In this document: piece by piece, positions 10,401 to 21,275 of the stretch
Numbering within the stretch: position 1 is the first letter of the stretch
Layout: each line of letters begins with the position of its first letter
Source: Dipteris shenzhenensis
Lineage: Eukaryota > Polypodiophyta > Polypodiopsida > Gleicheniales
DNA: 64,000 bases
Assembly: GCA_047967505.1 (NCBI GenBank)
Contig: CM106541.1
Reading direction: 5' to 3' (one strand)
Notes under the pieces: model-generated
The model's input: only the letters and a program-made list of their open reading frames with translations
The model's database searches: none
What the model was told of the DNA's origin: nothing
Program-made: the position numbers and the translations under genes

Positions 10401-12884
10401 CTAGTAATGAATAATGCTACTAACTTCCACCTCTATTAATCCCTCATTATTTGGAACCCATTCATGTTTCTTTTGCAAGCATCCCTCATAGAGTTGTTTT
10501 ATTGTATATCTTCTCGGGAGATTTTTCAATGGCTTTGGTTCATACCATAAAGCTGTGAATGTTATAGGAGTTCCCTTGTCATCCCTTTCTATCTTAGAAA
10601 CCTTTGCAATCCAAATTAGGCCACCTTGGTCATCCGACTCTAAACCTGGATCAAATGCCCAAAATGCAACAAATAGACCCTCTTCAATCTCATTAGATGG
10701 TATAAACTTTGGTAAGGGTTTGTCTCCCTTCCTGCCACAATATTTTCGAGGTAAAAGACATTCCTCTTCTTCCTCCATTTCTACTAACATATTTATATCC
10801 AAAGGAAAACTTGGCGACCTAGCTTGTTCTGGCCAAAAGGATTCACAGCAGTCAATGCTCATTAAGTTTTCTTGTCTTTCTAAAGATTGGATAAGTGCTT
10901 TAGTTGATTTAATTGTCTCCATATTCTTAGTTGATTGCTTAGGATATTTATGCATCATACTTTGAAGATGTTTAATGAAGGCTTTCAAGCCTTTCATTTC
11001 ATCTATGTCAAGTGATTTGTTTTTTGCAAGAACAAATCTAGTTTCCTCCAATGGAATTATTCGTTGTAATAAAGCATATGACTCACTCCATAAATGATCT
11101 TCATCTACTGAGTAGTGCTTCCATTACATCACTGGAATATTGTTATGCATGTGAGACTGAAAGTAGTGTGGATTTGTGTGTCCTATTAGGGCATCATCTC
11201 CTATTTGTAAATGTGGATCTATGAATGCTCTCCAATCTACCATCCTCTCTAAGATACCCGCTTTTGATTCTTCCTTGCGAGACCCTCCAATTTTTTTCCC
11301 AATTCAAAATAGCATATCCTCCATTGTCAAAACATCCATTGACTTCAACTCACCAGAGATAACACTAAAGATTTGATCTATGCCTTCATGTGTATGGTCG
11401 ACAAGAAGAAAGCCAACTTCCACTTCTTCAAATATTTTCAAACCAACCAACATAGAGCATTGTTCTCTCTCTAACAATTATTAACTTGTATTCGCAATGT
11501 GTTAGGTAAACATCCGCGAGCATCTCCAACCTTTCTTATTGCTTTCATGATTGATGTAGCAACCTTGTAACTATCATGGTCATGCAAACTATCAATCCAT
11601 ACATCATAAAAGATTCGGTATCCATGTACTAATACTCCACACAAGTGTGTTTTTAGTCCATGTTTGCCCCCACCAATGTCAGTGGGATATGTCTATATTA
11701 TGGTAAAGTTGTTGTGTTCTGGTCCATGCCATCAATGGTGATGCACATGGACTTATCAACATGTGAAATAGCTTCCTCTCTCCAAGAAGCATACAACTTT
11801 CGAGCATCCTGCACATGACGTAAATGGATTGATCACCATTTAATATATCTTCCTCGCTGCTGCTCTTATTCACTATGTTCAATGGCATTTTTAAATTCAT
11901 CACATGTCTTACATTTTGACATCCTTTGCTTTGATGGTGTCTTGACATGGTGAAAATCTCTATGCCAAATTTTGTACAAGGTTGACTGTGAAATCATGCT
12001 CTCATCTCTGTCTTGTAAAGTTTTATTGACAGTTTCTAGGATGACCTTCTTTGTCATTCCCAAAGGAAGATGATGTTGACATTCGACACGCCCATCTAGC
12101 ATTGTTTGTTGAAGATGAGTCTGTGGTAATGCATGATCTTCGAGAACTTGCTTTAATGTTGCGGTTGCATTTATAGTGCTTCCATGGCATTTAAGCTTGT
12201 AGGTATTTCCATGAATTGTATGAACCACTTTTTCTTTCACCTCTGCCCAGATGGTCCAGTATGTGCCATGTGATAGTCCAGTTAACCATTGATATCCTCA
12301 ATTGCAAATGGGTCTCCCATTAACCATGGGCTTCAATCTAGGTTTACAGTGTCTTGTGCTCAAATCTTGATCAGTGCCTTGATGAAGAAAGCATGAAAAC
12401 TCTTAAAGAAGATAGTTATGTCTATTAGGCACTATCTCACTCCAAATACCAAGGCGTATGGCTGCACAATCATCTTTCCCAACTTTTCTAATGCAAAGTC
12501 TCTTGAAACAAACTCACATAAGCATTCTTTCCATATTCTCCTTGGATAACATTACATGTCTCTTTGGTTCTGGAATTGATGCCATGATTCTTCGCCTCTT
12601 CACACTCACATACATTCTTTTTGTAAATAGTGTCTTGCATTTTCTAGTTGTAAGACCATCAAACCTCGAATCCACTTCCCTTGAATCTTCATCTTTATAA
12701 TCAAATGTTGTGTGGGCTTGAGAATTATTTGATGCCTTATAATATCTTGGAAATGGCAATCTAGTAGACATGTTCATTGATGTCAATTTGTTGCCAATGC
12801 CTCTTGAATTTTGTGGTTGAACTCTTTCTCCTTCGTAACTCAAGATTATCCTATCTATATTCTTTAGCATGCTAGCAACAATAT
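10401..12884 (-). pseudogene. Decayed gene with DUF7869-like (transposase-like) core
   Basis: Reading the minus strand through frameshifts, the order is: an N-terminal region (12884-12510); a region with LPLGMTKKVILETVNKTL (12240-11866) ending in KCKTCDEFKNAIEHS; ISHVDKSMCITIDGMDQNT; HGLKTHLCGVLVHGYRIFYD; a LPNTLRIQVNNC-RENN block near 11475-11510; HTHEGIDQIFSVISGELKS near 11400-11350; and a C-terminal frame (11051-10401) with DQGGLIWIAKVSKIERD. The D-G-M-D, Q-V-N-N-C-x-R-E-N and H-T-H-E-x-I-D-Q-x-F-S pattern is what I know from DUF7869 proteins, transposase-like genes found mainly in animals, algae and early land plants. At least three frame changes and several stops kill it. The 5' end is cut by the Copia-B LTR at 12885. 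Confidence 0.6.
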
Positions 12885-13054
12885 TGTGGGGTTTAAAGGT
12901 CACTGTACCTTTACCTCGGTTATGTACAATACTCAAATGCATATGTAAATGAATGAAAAAGAAGATTAAGGTGTTCTGCACCCACTAAAACTTGTGTGGC
13001 TCTATGTTTCTCACTCTCCCTCTTCCGTTCTTGCTTCCGTTGAGAGCACTCTCA
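12885..13054 (+). repeat. Copia-B 5' LTR
   Basis: 170 bp, from TGTGGGGTTTAAAGGTCAC to GAGAGCACTCTCA. It is followed after two bases by the primer binding site and pairs with the LTR at 16406-16575. Confidence 0.92.
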
Positions 13055-13056
13055 AC

Positions 13057-13068
13057 TGGTATCAGAGC
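13057..13068 (+). promoter_or_regulatory. tRNA primer binding site of Copia-B
   Basis: TGGTATCAGAGC lies two bases after the 5' LTR and is complementary to the 3' end of initiator-Met tRNA, as in other plant Copia elements. Confidence 0.92.
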
Positions 13069-14263
13069 GCGGGTGATCTAGCTGAGCATGCGTGAATGCT
13101 TGGAAGCTCAACAACTCTGTGGGAGAAAGGAGAAGCTCTGTGGGAAGCTTTGTGGGTGACTTTACTTGCATCCGAGTGTGCAGAGACCTTGGAGGAACCT
13201 TTGGAAAAGTCACTTTGGTTTTACGAAGTGGTTTTGAGAGCCTGTTAAGTATTTTCAAAGAAAAAGTCGTTTTTTGAGCTTTTCCCTGTTCCGTTCGATG
13301 ACAAAGACTCTGTATTGACTTGTAGAGGCAACTATTGCTTGCTTTTGGTGTCCACTTCACTTCAAGAGCTTGGAAACACCTTCATTCTTGAATCTAGGAT
13401 CATTTCATTGGATTTCTGACTCACTGTGTCAGTTACTACGTTTTTTTGCCCGGGTATTGGAACTCAAGTTCGGAGTAACCATTTGTAGATCTATCAGTTT
13501 TGGTGGACTCAAGAGGTCCTAAACTTCTATGTTGCTCATCATTCACACTCTGGTGGAGTTTACAAACAGCTATGTTTCCAAAAACGTTTTTCAATCAGTG
13601 TGTTGGACCCAATGATTGAGGCAACGGTTTCCAAAACCGTCTATCCCATTGCGTTTCAGATGCCCAAAAACCCCTACCTATCAGTTCTTGCGTGATTTAG
13701 TGGAGTATTTTATGAGTTATAGATCTCTGTGTATTTGATTTCATCTCTCTATTATGCATTTTTCATTCTAAGGTTTTGAAACCTTAGATTTATGCCACAT
13801 GGCAGTGGATAAGTGTTGACTCCCATTTCTCACTCATTGGATGGAATTTTGTTTGGAGTTCTGACAGAAGAGAGATATTTGCAGATTTTCTTGCTGAGTC
13901 TGATTATCAATGGTGCCGATGTTTGAGGCATCTGAGGTTCTATTTTTAGTAGCGGTCTTTTCTGTGGGACCATGATTTCTTGAGCATACCTTATGCAGAT
14001 CACTCTGGTTGTAGTTTGAGCCATGTGCGCTCATTCGTCGTGTGCATTGGGTTGTAGTGAAGGCTTTATAGGCCTTTTGGATGCATTGCAGTCCTTATTG
14101 GATGCGCTGATAGGCCCAGATTGCCTTGTGGGATGCTATTTTTATGAGCTTTGAGTTTTGGTGATATTTCACTCTATTGTGGCATACACATTTGGGTGCA
14201 CCTGGAATTTGGTGTGATTCCCTCTTGCAAGCACTAGCATTTGGGATTTTGCTCATTTGCATC
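13069..14263 (+). other. Copia-B untranslated leader
   Basis: About 1.2 kb between the PBS and the gag start codon. It contains no frame with recognisable motifs, and the several short ORFs on both strands look like chance. An unusually long leader is a feature of this family, but only one copy here preserves it. Confidence 0.7.
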
Positions 14264-16400
14264 ATGGCATCCTCTTTCATGTCTGAAAAGGAGTTTTTTA
14301 GCATTAAAAAGTTTAATGGGACAAACTTTTCTATGGAAAGAATAGATAAGGGATGTGCTTATTCAAAAGAAGCAGATTAAACCCTTGGTAGGTATTGAAA
14401 CTAAGCCTATAGATATGTCTGAGGATGATTGGAATGAGTTGGATGCATTAGCAAAGTCTACTATTAGACTTCATCTTGCGGAGTCAATTTATTTCACAAT
14501 AGTAAATGAGCAAACTACAGAAGATTTGTGGAAGAAACTATGTGCCGCCTATGAGAAGGAAACTGCCTCTAATAAAGTTTACCTCATGAAGAGGTTGTTT
14601 GAGTTGTAGATGAAGGAAGGGGTCTCCATTGCTTCTCACTTGAATGAATTTAATATTATTTTCAGCCAGCTTCAGGCTCAGAAGATGAATTTTGATGCGG
14701 AGACTAAGGCAATATTTCTCTTATGTTCATTGCCATAGTGTCTAGACTATCTGATAGGTTTGTTCCAGGGGTAGACTATGTGATGCTTACTGATTGCGGG
14801 GAGCCTTCTTGCTACAGAGAGGCTATGATGCACAAGGATCAATGCAAGTGGGAGTATGCTATGCAATCAGAGATCAGTTCACTTATGAAGAATAAGACTT
14901 GTGACTTGGTATCTTTTCCACATGGAAAGAAAGCATTGCCATGTAAATGGGTCTACAAGATGAAGGTCACAGGTGATGATGTGCCTAGGTACAAGGCCCG
15001 TTTGTTCGCTAAAGGGTTCAAGCAAGAGAAGGGTGTGGACTTTGATGAGATATTCTCTCCAGTTGTGAAGATGACCACACTTAGATGCATGCTTGGACTA
15101 GTGGCATCAGAGGATATGGAGCTTATGCAGATGGATGTCAAGATAGCTTTCTTCCATGGGGATTTGCATGAGGAAATTTACATGGTGCAGTCGGAAGGCT
15201 TTGAAAAAAAGGGCAAAGGGCATTTAGTTTGCAAGCTAAAGAAGAGTCTCTATGGTCGTAAGCAAGCGCCTAGAAAATGGTATAAGAAGTTTGATGCTTT
15301 CATTCAGTGCCAGGGTTTTACTGAGGAGTGAAATTGATCACTGCCTCTACACTAAAAGGGCTAAGGATAATAGCCTGATAATCTTGGCACTATATGTGGA
15401 TGATATGCTATTGGCTAGCAAGAATACTTATGAGCTAGATGCCTTAAAGGCCAAGTTGCATGAGGCCTTTGATATGAAGGATTTGGGACTTGTAGGTCAT
15501 ATTCTTGGTATGCGCATCACGCATGATCAGAGTAGGAAACTCCTTTGGCTTTCACAAAAAGAGTATGTTACAAAAGTATTGCAGCATTTCAATATGGAGG
15601 GGGGGAAGGCAGTGAGTACTCCATTGCCTCCATATGTGAAACTGAGTCATATAGATAGTCCCAAATCAGATGAGGAAAGGGCCATGATGGCCAAGGTTCC
15701 TTATGCATCAGCGGTTGGGAGACTTATGTATGCTATGATAGCTACTAGAACAGACATTGCATTTGCAAGGGGGGTTGTTAACTGGTATATGGCTAATCCA
15801 GGAAAGAGGCATTGGGAGGTAGTTAAGTCCATCATGAGGTACATGAAGGGTACCAAGAAGTTGTGCATCTGCTTTGGTAAAGGAGACATGCGTGTACTTG
15901 GGTACACAGATTCAGACTATGCAGGGCATGTGGATAGTAGGAGATCCACTTCTGGTTATATGTTCACCTTTGCAGGTGGTGCAGTGTCGTGGATGTCTCG
16001 CACACAAAAGTGCATTGCTTTGTCTACCTCAAAGGTTGAGTATGTTGCAGCCACAGAGGGCTACAAGGAGGCTATATGGCTTGATCGGCTACTGGGAGAT
16101 TTGGGGATTCATGCAGGTGTACCGACATTGCATAGTGATTCCATGAGTGCTATTCAGCTAGCACAAAATCCAGTCTTTCATGCAAAGATCAAACACATTG
16201 AGTTCAAGTACCATTTCATCAGAGAGGTACTTGAGGACAAGTGCATAGAGCTTGTCAAGGTTCATATAGATGATGACCCTATAGATATGCTGGTGAAGAG
16301 TCTACCTAGTCAGCGGCTTGAGTATTGTCATGTATTGATGGGCATTGGATGGTATGCTCACTGGTTGTTCTCCCTTAAGGGCACATTGTCCTTTAAGTGG
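14264..16400 (+). pseudogene. Copia-B gag-pol, internally deleted and frameshifted
   Basis: The frame starts MASSFMSEKEFFSIKKFNG (UBN2/DUF4219-type gag start), is frameshifted after the N-G-T-N-F-S-M motif, and continues as DVLIQKKQIKPLVGIETKP to FELQMKEGVSIASHLNEFN with a stop at about 14607. Near 14740 gag jumps straight into reverse transcriptase (CKWVYKMKV, FDEIFSPVVKMTTLRCML, then YVDD near 15394). A frameshift near 15315 splits reverse transcriptase. RNase H follows (DSDYAGHVDSRRSTSGYMFT). Zinc finger, protease and integrase are absent, so the copy cannot move by itself but could have been mobilised in trans. Confidence 0.9.
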
Positions 16401-16405
16401 GAGGT

Positions 16406-16575
16406 TGTGGGGGTTAAAGGTCACTGTGCCTTTACGCCAGTTGTGTACAATACTCAAACACATATATAAATGAATGAAAAAGAAGATTAGGGTGGTTCTG
16501 CACCACCAAAACTTGTGTGGCTCTCTGTTTCTCTCTCTCCCTCTTCCGTTCTTGCTTCCATTGAGAGCACTCTCA
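16406..16575 (+). repeat. Copia-B 3' LTR
   Basis: 170 bp, from TGTGGGGGTTAAAGGTCAC to GAGAGCACTCTCA. A purine-rich AAGTGGGAGGT polypurine tract precedes it. Family E sequence resumes at 16576 without any target duplication. Confidence 0.92.
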
Positions 16576-17217
16576 GTTTCTTGCCATCCACCCAAACCTT
16601 GAATATTTGCATCGCATAAGATATATCAAGATTTCTATTATCGGTAAAGATAGATGATGATTCCACATCTCAAGCATTCACAGGATAGGGCCTTTGTCCC
16701 ATATATATCTGACATTATCTTCTGTGATTGTCTCATTGAGACACAAATTGAGATTCTTTATTGACATGAGCTCATCTTGATCTTCCTCAACCTCTTGATC
16801 TAACTCTTGTTCCTCTATATTTTCTATGTTCTCCTCTTTCTCTTATACCTGAAGTTTTTGAGCAAAGGAACGTTGTTTTTTTTTCAAAGTAGCCTTTGGA
16901 ATTGTGTCGTCTTTATCTTTTACCTATACTTTCTGAATGGAGGAATGTTGTCTTTTTGTGAAAGTAGCCTTTAGAACTGTGGCCCTTGCAGTACTAATCT
17001 TTTCTATTTTGCATCTTTCTTTTCCTCTATCTTAAGTATTTCTTTTGGCCACAATGGTTGTGTCGCTTCTTCATTTTTTAGTTTGAATGCAGCATCTTCT
17101 TTTGCTTCTATATCAAAGAGTTTGCGTGCAGACCCTTGATGTGGGGCTCCTTGTCTAGGTTGCCCAAACTAGGAGCTCTCTCATCCTGCTTGTCTCCTCT
17201 TTGTTTTTGAATAAAAC
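16576..17217 (-). pseudogene. Family E fragment (unknown gene), short copy
   Basis: It is homologous over about 640 bp to 47178-47880 in the longer family E copy, including CCTTGAATATTTGCATCGCA at one end and the GGGGCTCCTTGTCTAGG-like segment at the other. On the minus strand the best parts encode a Lys/Glu-rich region and an S-I-K-N-L-N-like start. Stops and shifts prevent a product. It is bounded by the Copia-B LTR on the left and a Copia-C integrase fragment on the right, so two insertions or rearrangements trimmed it. I do not recognise the protein family. Confidence 0.75.
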
Positions 17218-18862
17218 TTCACCTTCCTCCCCATTTCTTTCTTGACCATTACGTGCCATTCTTTGAACTTACTAAAAGCCTCATCTTTAGCCTTCAGGAA
17301 GTATATCCATATCCTTCTACTATAGTTGTTGATCAGCATCATGAAGTAGTAGGAACCACCCAAAGCTTCCATCTCCATCTTTCCACAGAGGTCTATGTGA
17401 ACGATCTCTAGAGGAGCCTTTGCCCTGCTGGCCTCTTTAGGAAAGGGCTACTGATGCTACTTGCCCATCATGCAAGCTTCACATACATCGGGCAGATCTG
17501 TAATTTTTGGTAGGTCTGCAATCATTCCATTTTTATGCATCTCCTTTAAAGAACTAAGGTTTAGATGACCAAACCTCTCATGCCACAGCTTAGTGTTGCT
17601 CCCATTGGCTCGAGCATTGAAAGCTGAGAGTTTGTAGATGTTGTTGCACTGTGTACCTTTACCAATCACCTTCCCTTGAAGATCCAAAGTCTGTGTGCCA
17701 TTCTTATCGAAGTGAAATTTGAGGTCCCAATCCATGATCGCAAAAACGGACAACAAGTTTCTCTTGATATCTAGCACATAAAGAACATCGGACAACTGTT
17801 TTACAACTCCATCTGACTTGAGAGCAATCATACCTTTTCCTTTTGCTGGACATTTTGCATCATGGCCAACTGCTACCAGGATGTCATTCCCTACCAGATG
17901 TAGAGAGGTATACCAATCCTTCTGACTGGTCATGTGGCGCGATGCACCATTGTCAATAATCCAATGTTCAATCTACAGGTACATGAACTGCCTCCATGCA
18001 AATCTCCTCAATTGCTACGAATAGCTCTACTGGTATTGCCTGCGTGCTATTGCTGGACTCTTTCTTTATGCCGTTCTTCTCATCTGCAATATTTTTCCGG
18101 CACTCATTCTGCTTGTGCCCTACCTTGTTGTAATAGAAGCACTTGATCTTCCTTCTTTCTCTTTTTATCATCAAAAGAAGATGGGTTACTAGAGTCCTTA
18201 CCCTTACCTTTCTTTGATCTAGTTGAGAAAGCCGAATCTTCTCCAGTCCTCGTCTTTTGATGCATCTCCTCCTCCAAAAGCATTTCGCTAAAATCCTCAA
18301 AGTTGAGGGGCAAATTTTTGTTCTGCAGATTCGGCGCCGTAACAAGAGCATCGTACTTTGGTGGGAGAATCCGTATGCACCTTCATGCTAGATTCTCACT
18401 ACTGATGGTGATGCTAATCGCAGTCATCTGATCGCGTAGATTCTTCACCTTGGTGATGAACTTCTCTACCGTTTCAGACTTAGATAGTTTCTCATTCACG
18501 AGTTGAGTCTCCAGATTCTGAATCCACGTCTAATTACTGATTTTTCAAGACTGTCCATACCTCCTTCGCTGTGATGACATGTTGAATTAATGTCATGATA
18601 GAATCACTTGCACTGCAGACAATAGAACATAGCACACTTGTCCACGTGAGAATCTGATCTGCAGTTGGTACTATCTATTGTCCTGCATTGTCTATGGATT
18701 CGGTCTCGCAATTGGCTTCACGTCCACCCGAGTAGCAGTATCCCAAAGCTTGTATGCACTTAGGATGGTCTTCATCTTGAACTTTCAGAGTGGATAGTTA
18801 GTCCCGTCCAACTTTTCGCTTTTGCCAAACGGTGGGATTTGCAATCTTGCAGGCTAGGCCAT
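17218..18862 (-). pseudogene. Copia-C gag-pol 5' part, broken
   Basis: Gag starts at about 18862 (M-A-stop-P-A-R-L-Q-I-P) and continues SEKLDGTNYPL with a stop where Trp is expected. Further on come LPLNFEDFSEMLLEEEMHQ and a zinc knuckle CFYYNKVGHKQNEC in which the first C-x2-C is damaged (C-F-Y-Y). A GAG-pre-integrase domain follows in the frame at 17933-17457 with HERFGHLN and CEACMMGK (the H-H-C-C zinc-binding pattern of integrase), then YYFMMLINNYSRRIWIYFLK of the integrase core. Reverse transcriptase is missing. Several stops show it is dead. Confidence 0.88.
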
Positions 18863-18920
18863 CTCTCACAATCTGCTCACAAACAAGAACACACTACCAA
18901 ATCTTCTTGCTAGAGCCCAA

Positions 18921-18932
18921 GCTCTGATACCA
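18921..18932 (-). promoter_or_regulatory. tRNA primer binding site of Copia-C
   Basis: The minus strand reads TGGTATCAGAGC directly inside the LTR end. Confidence 0.9.
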
Positions 18933-19600
18933 TGTAAGAAAACAATACAACGTCTGTGCTCAACAGATAAGAGGATCTCATATGCAAGAGAGAAAAGTAG
19001 ATAGTATGGAGAATCAAAATTTTGATTACTATAAAACCGATACAATAGATGGCACTACCTCCTTGTCGTGCACTCCTGTGTGTGAAGCTTCGATGGCATG
19101 TTGGAAATAGTAGAGGACGGAGGCTGGATGCTAAGGAATCAAGGTTGTTGTAGCCAGTGATGAATGATGGGCTTCACGGGCTTGCTCTTGTATAGCCACT
19201 AGTCATAGTTGGTTAGACCCAATTGGGAGACTGACCAAGTCGACCCAAAACGACCAACTAGAGGTCGGTCCTAAAATAGGCCACCAACCACACGTTAGAA
19301 CCGTGGCGCAAAATAGAGCAACTAACCTATGGTTGCCGTTTGCATCTGGAATCATCTGGGGCTCCAAAGGGGCCCCACAGCCCGAGAGTGGGCTGCCTCA
19401 GAAAATGCTCCGTCTACCCTCAGTGTGGTCAGTCATGGGATGCCTTCCCACACTTGCATGTAGCCTAGTTGGCAGTGTGCCAACTCTATCTGAAGTCATC
19501 CAGCCATCAGGCCACACATGGCCCCCATCTCATGTCCAAACTAGGACCTACCGGATAACCAAGCTACTCAAATGCCTTCTCCTCATATGGGGGGTTTGCA
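18933..19600 (-). repeat. Copia-C 5' LTR, long form
   Basis: On the minus strand it begins TGCAAACCCCCCATATGAGG at 19600 and ends TTTTCTTACA at 18933 beside the PBS. The solo LTR at 23.3 kb shares both ends but lacks a middle segment of about 290 bp. Confidence 0.8.
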
Positions 19601-19699
19601 AATAGGCGAGAAATAATTTCTTTTTCATATTCATTTTAATAGGTTACCTGCAAGACAAGATTTATAAACAAATTTTGATTCTTTTCATATATAATTAAA

Positions 19700-19973
19700 G
19701 TATATTTAATTTAGCAAAACATTCTAAACTAAATTAAATATACATTTAATCTAAAATGAATTAAAAATTAAAGATTAAATGAAAATTACAAACTAATGAA
19801 ATAAAGATTATGTAAACACATAAATTATAAACTAAGGTAAAATAATTTAAAATAAAATGGTGAAATGATAGACATAAACAAAAGTCCTTCATTTTTTTTC
19901 TCTTATATATATATATATATGTATGTATGCATGTATGTATGTATGTATGTATGTATGTATGTATGTATGTATG

Positions 19974-20006
<33 letters not shown>

Positions 20007-20408
20007 CAAAATATTTTAAACTAAATTAAATATATATTTTATTCTAAAATGAGTTAAAATTTAAAAATATAAATACATTATCTAAGATATTTAATCTTAA
20101 ATTCAAAAATACATAATAATTATATATTAAATTCATTAATTTTGATTTTAAAAAAATCTAAACTAATGAAATAAAGATTATGTAAACCCAAAGTTGTAAA
20201 CTAAGATAAACAAATTTTTTTTTGTCTATATATATGTATACATATCTATATATATATATATAGATATATATGTATACATATCTATATATATATATATATA
20301 TATGTATACATATATATATGTATACATATCTATATATATCTATATATATATATCTTTATTTCATTAGTTTGTATATGTAACTCTTGTATTGAAGGTAACT
20401 TATCAAAA

Positions 20409-20478
<70 letters not shown>

Positions 20479-20860
20479 TTTTGATAAGTTACCTTCAATA
20501 CAAGAGTTACATATACAAACTAATGAAATAAAGATTATGTAAACACATAAATATATAAACTAAGATAAAATAATTAAAAATAAAATGGTAAAATGGTAGA
20601 CATCCTAAAAAATCCTTCATTTTTTATGTCATATAGATATATATATATTTATTTATTTATATTAATAAGTTATCTTCAATACAAGAGTTTTAATTTAATT
20701 TAACAAAATATTTTAAAATAAATTAAATACATTCAATAAATTTAAATATGCATTTTTATTAGAATGAATTTAAAATTTATAATATAAATACATTATTTAA
20801 AAAATATTTAAATTTACATTCAATAATGCATACAAATTAATTAACTAATAATTAATTAGA
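19700..20860. repeat. AT-rich tandem repeat of about 360 bp, three copies
   Basis: The segment AAACTAATGAAATAAAGATT starts near 19793, 20160 and 20517 (spacing about 360), each followed by TATGTAAAC and an A/T tail, and preceded by related AACTAAATTAAATA blocks. Within it lie an (ATGT)n microsatellite at 19919-19976, many GTATACATAT/TATATA tracts, and the large palindrome listed separately. No gene. Confidence 0.85.
20352..20535. repeat. 184-bp perfect palindrome
   Basis: Left arm starts ATCTTTATTTCATTAG at 20352. The right arm ends CTAATGAAATAAAGAT at 20535. The arms, about 92 bp each, are exact reverse complements through GAAGGTAACTTATC and GTGTGTGTGT into a central (TA)n. There is effectively no spacer. 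Confidence 0.93.
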
Positions 20861-20949
20861 CCCTCCCTCTCCCCTTTATGTTGGATTAACTAATAACTAA
20901 TTAACTAACTAACTAATCAACTAAATAATTAGCTAATTAATTTACTAAC

Positions 20950-21275
20950 CCCCTCCCTATAACCCCTCCCCTTATTCCTTGGCAGCCACGGCCGCCAAGG
21001 AATAAGGGGAGGGGGTTTACTAACTAACTAACTAGTCAACTAAATAATTAGCTAATTTATTTACTAACCTGTTCCCTATAACCCCCTCCCTAGAACCCCC
21101 TCCCCTTATTCCCTAGCGGCCGTCAAGGAATAAGGGAAGGGGGTTTACTACCCCCTTTCCCTTATTCCCTAGTGGCTGCAGCCACTAGGGAGTAAGGGGA
21201 AGGGGGTTTACTACCCCTTCCCTTATTCCTTGGTGGCTGTGGCTGCCAGGAATAAGGGGAGGGGTATAATCCCTC
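20950..21275. repeat. Series of four GC-rich hairpins
   Basis: Four successive inverted repeats at about 20962-21016, 21084-21148, 21149-21206 and 21207-21272. Each has the plan (A)CCCCCTCCCCTTATTCC-[core]-GGAATAAGGGGAGGGGG with a short variable GGC/GCC-rich loop (for example GTGGCTGCAGCCAC in the third). GTTTACTA separates the units, and the block ACTAACTAACTA-TCAACTAAATAATTAGC is also duplicated (about 20895 and 21016). Confidence 0.88.

Larger units (their letters stand above)
12885..16575 (+). mobile_element. Copia-B element with both LTRs, internally deleted
   Basis: 5' LTR 12885-13054, PBS 13057-13068, long leader, gag fragment, reverse transcriptase and RNase H, and 3' LTR 16406-16575. 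About 3.7 kb in all, it lacks the zinc knuckle, protease and integrase regions, which were removed by a deletion near 14740. Flanking 5-mers AATAT (left) and GTTTC (right) do not match, so there is no target duplication. The left flank is the DUF7869-like gene and the right flank is family E. Confidence 0.92.
17218..19600 (-). mobile_element. Copia-C element, 5' half
   Basis: On the minus strand: LTR (19600-18933), PBS, gag, zinc knuckle, protease remnant, GAG-pre-integrase and the start of integrase. Integrase is cut at 17218 where family E sequence begins. The LTR matches the solo LTR at 23289-23666 but is about 290 bp longer. Confidence 0.88.

Noticed and set aside
12514-12700. Plus-strand 80-codon frame at 12458-12700
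   Set aside because: Antisense of the DUF7869-like gene N-terminal region.
13069-14263. Small ORFs in the Copia-B leader
   Set aside because: No motif, both strands similar; typical for an untranslated leader.
10401-17217. DUF7869-like gene and family E as one gene split by Copia-B
   Set aside because: The long family E copy at 44.8-48.2 kb continues with unrelated sequence past the equivalent point and shows no DUF7869-like block, and Copia-B lacks a target duplication there.
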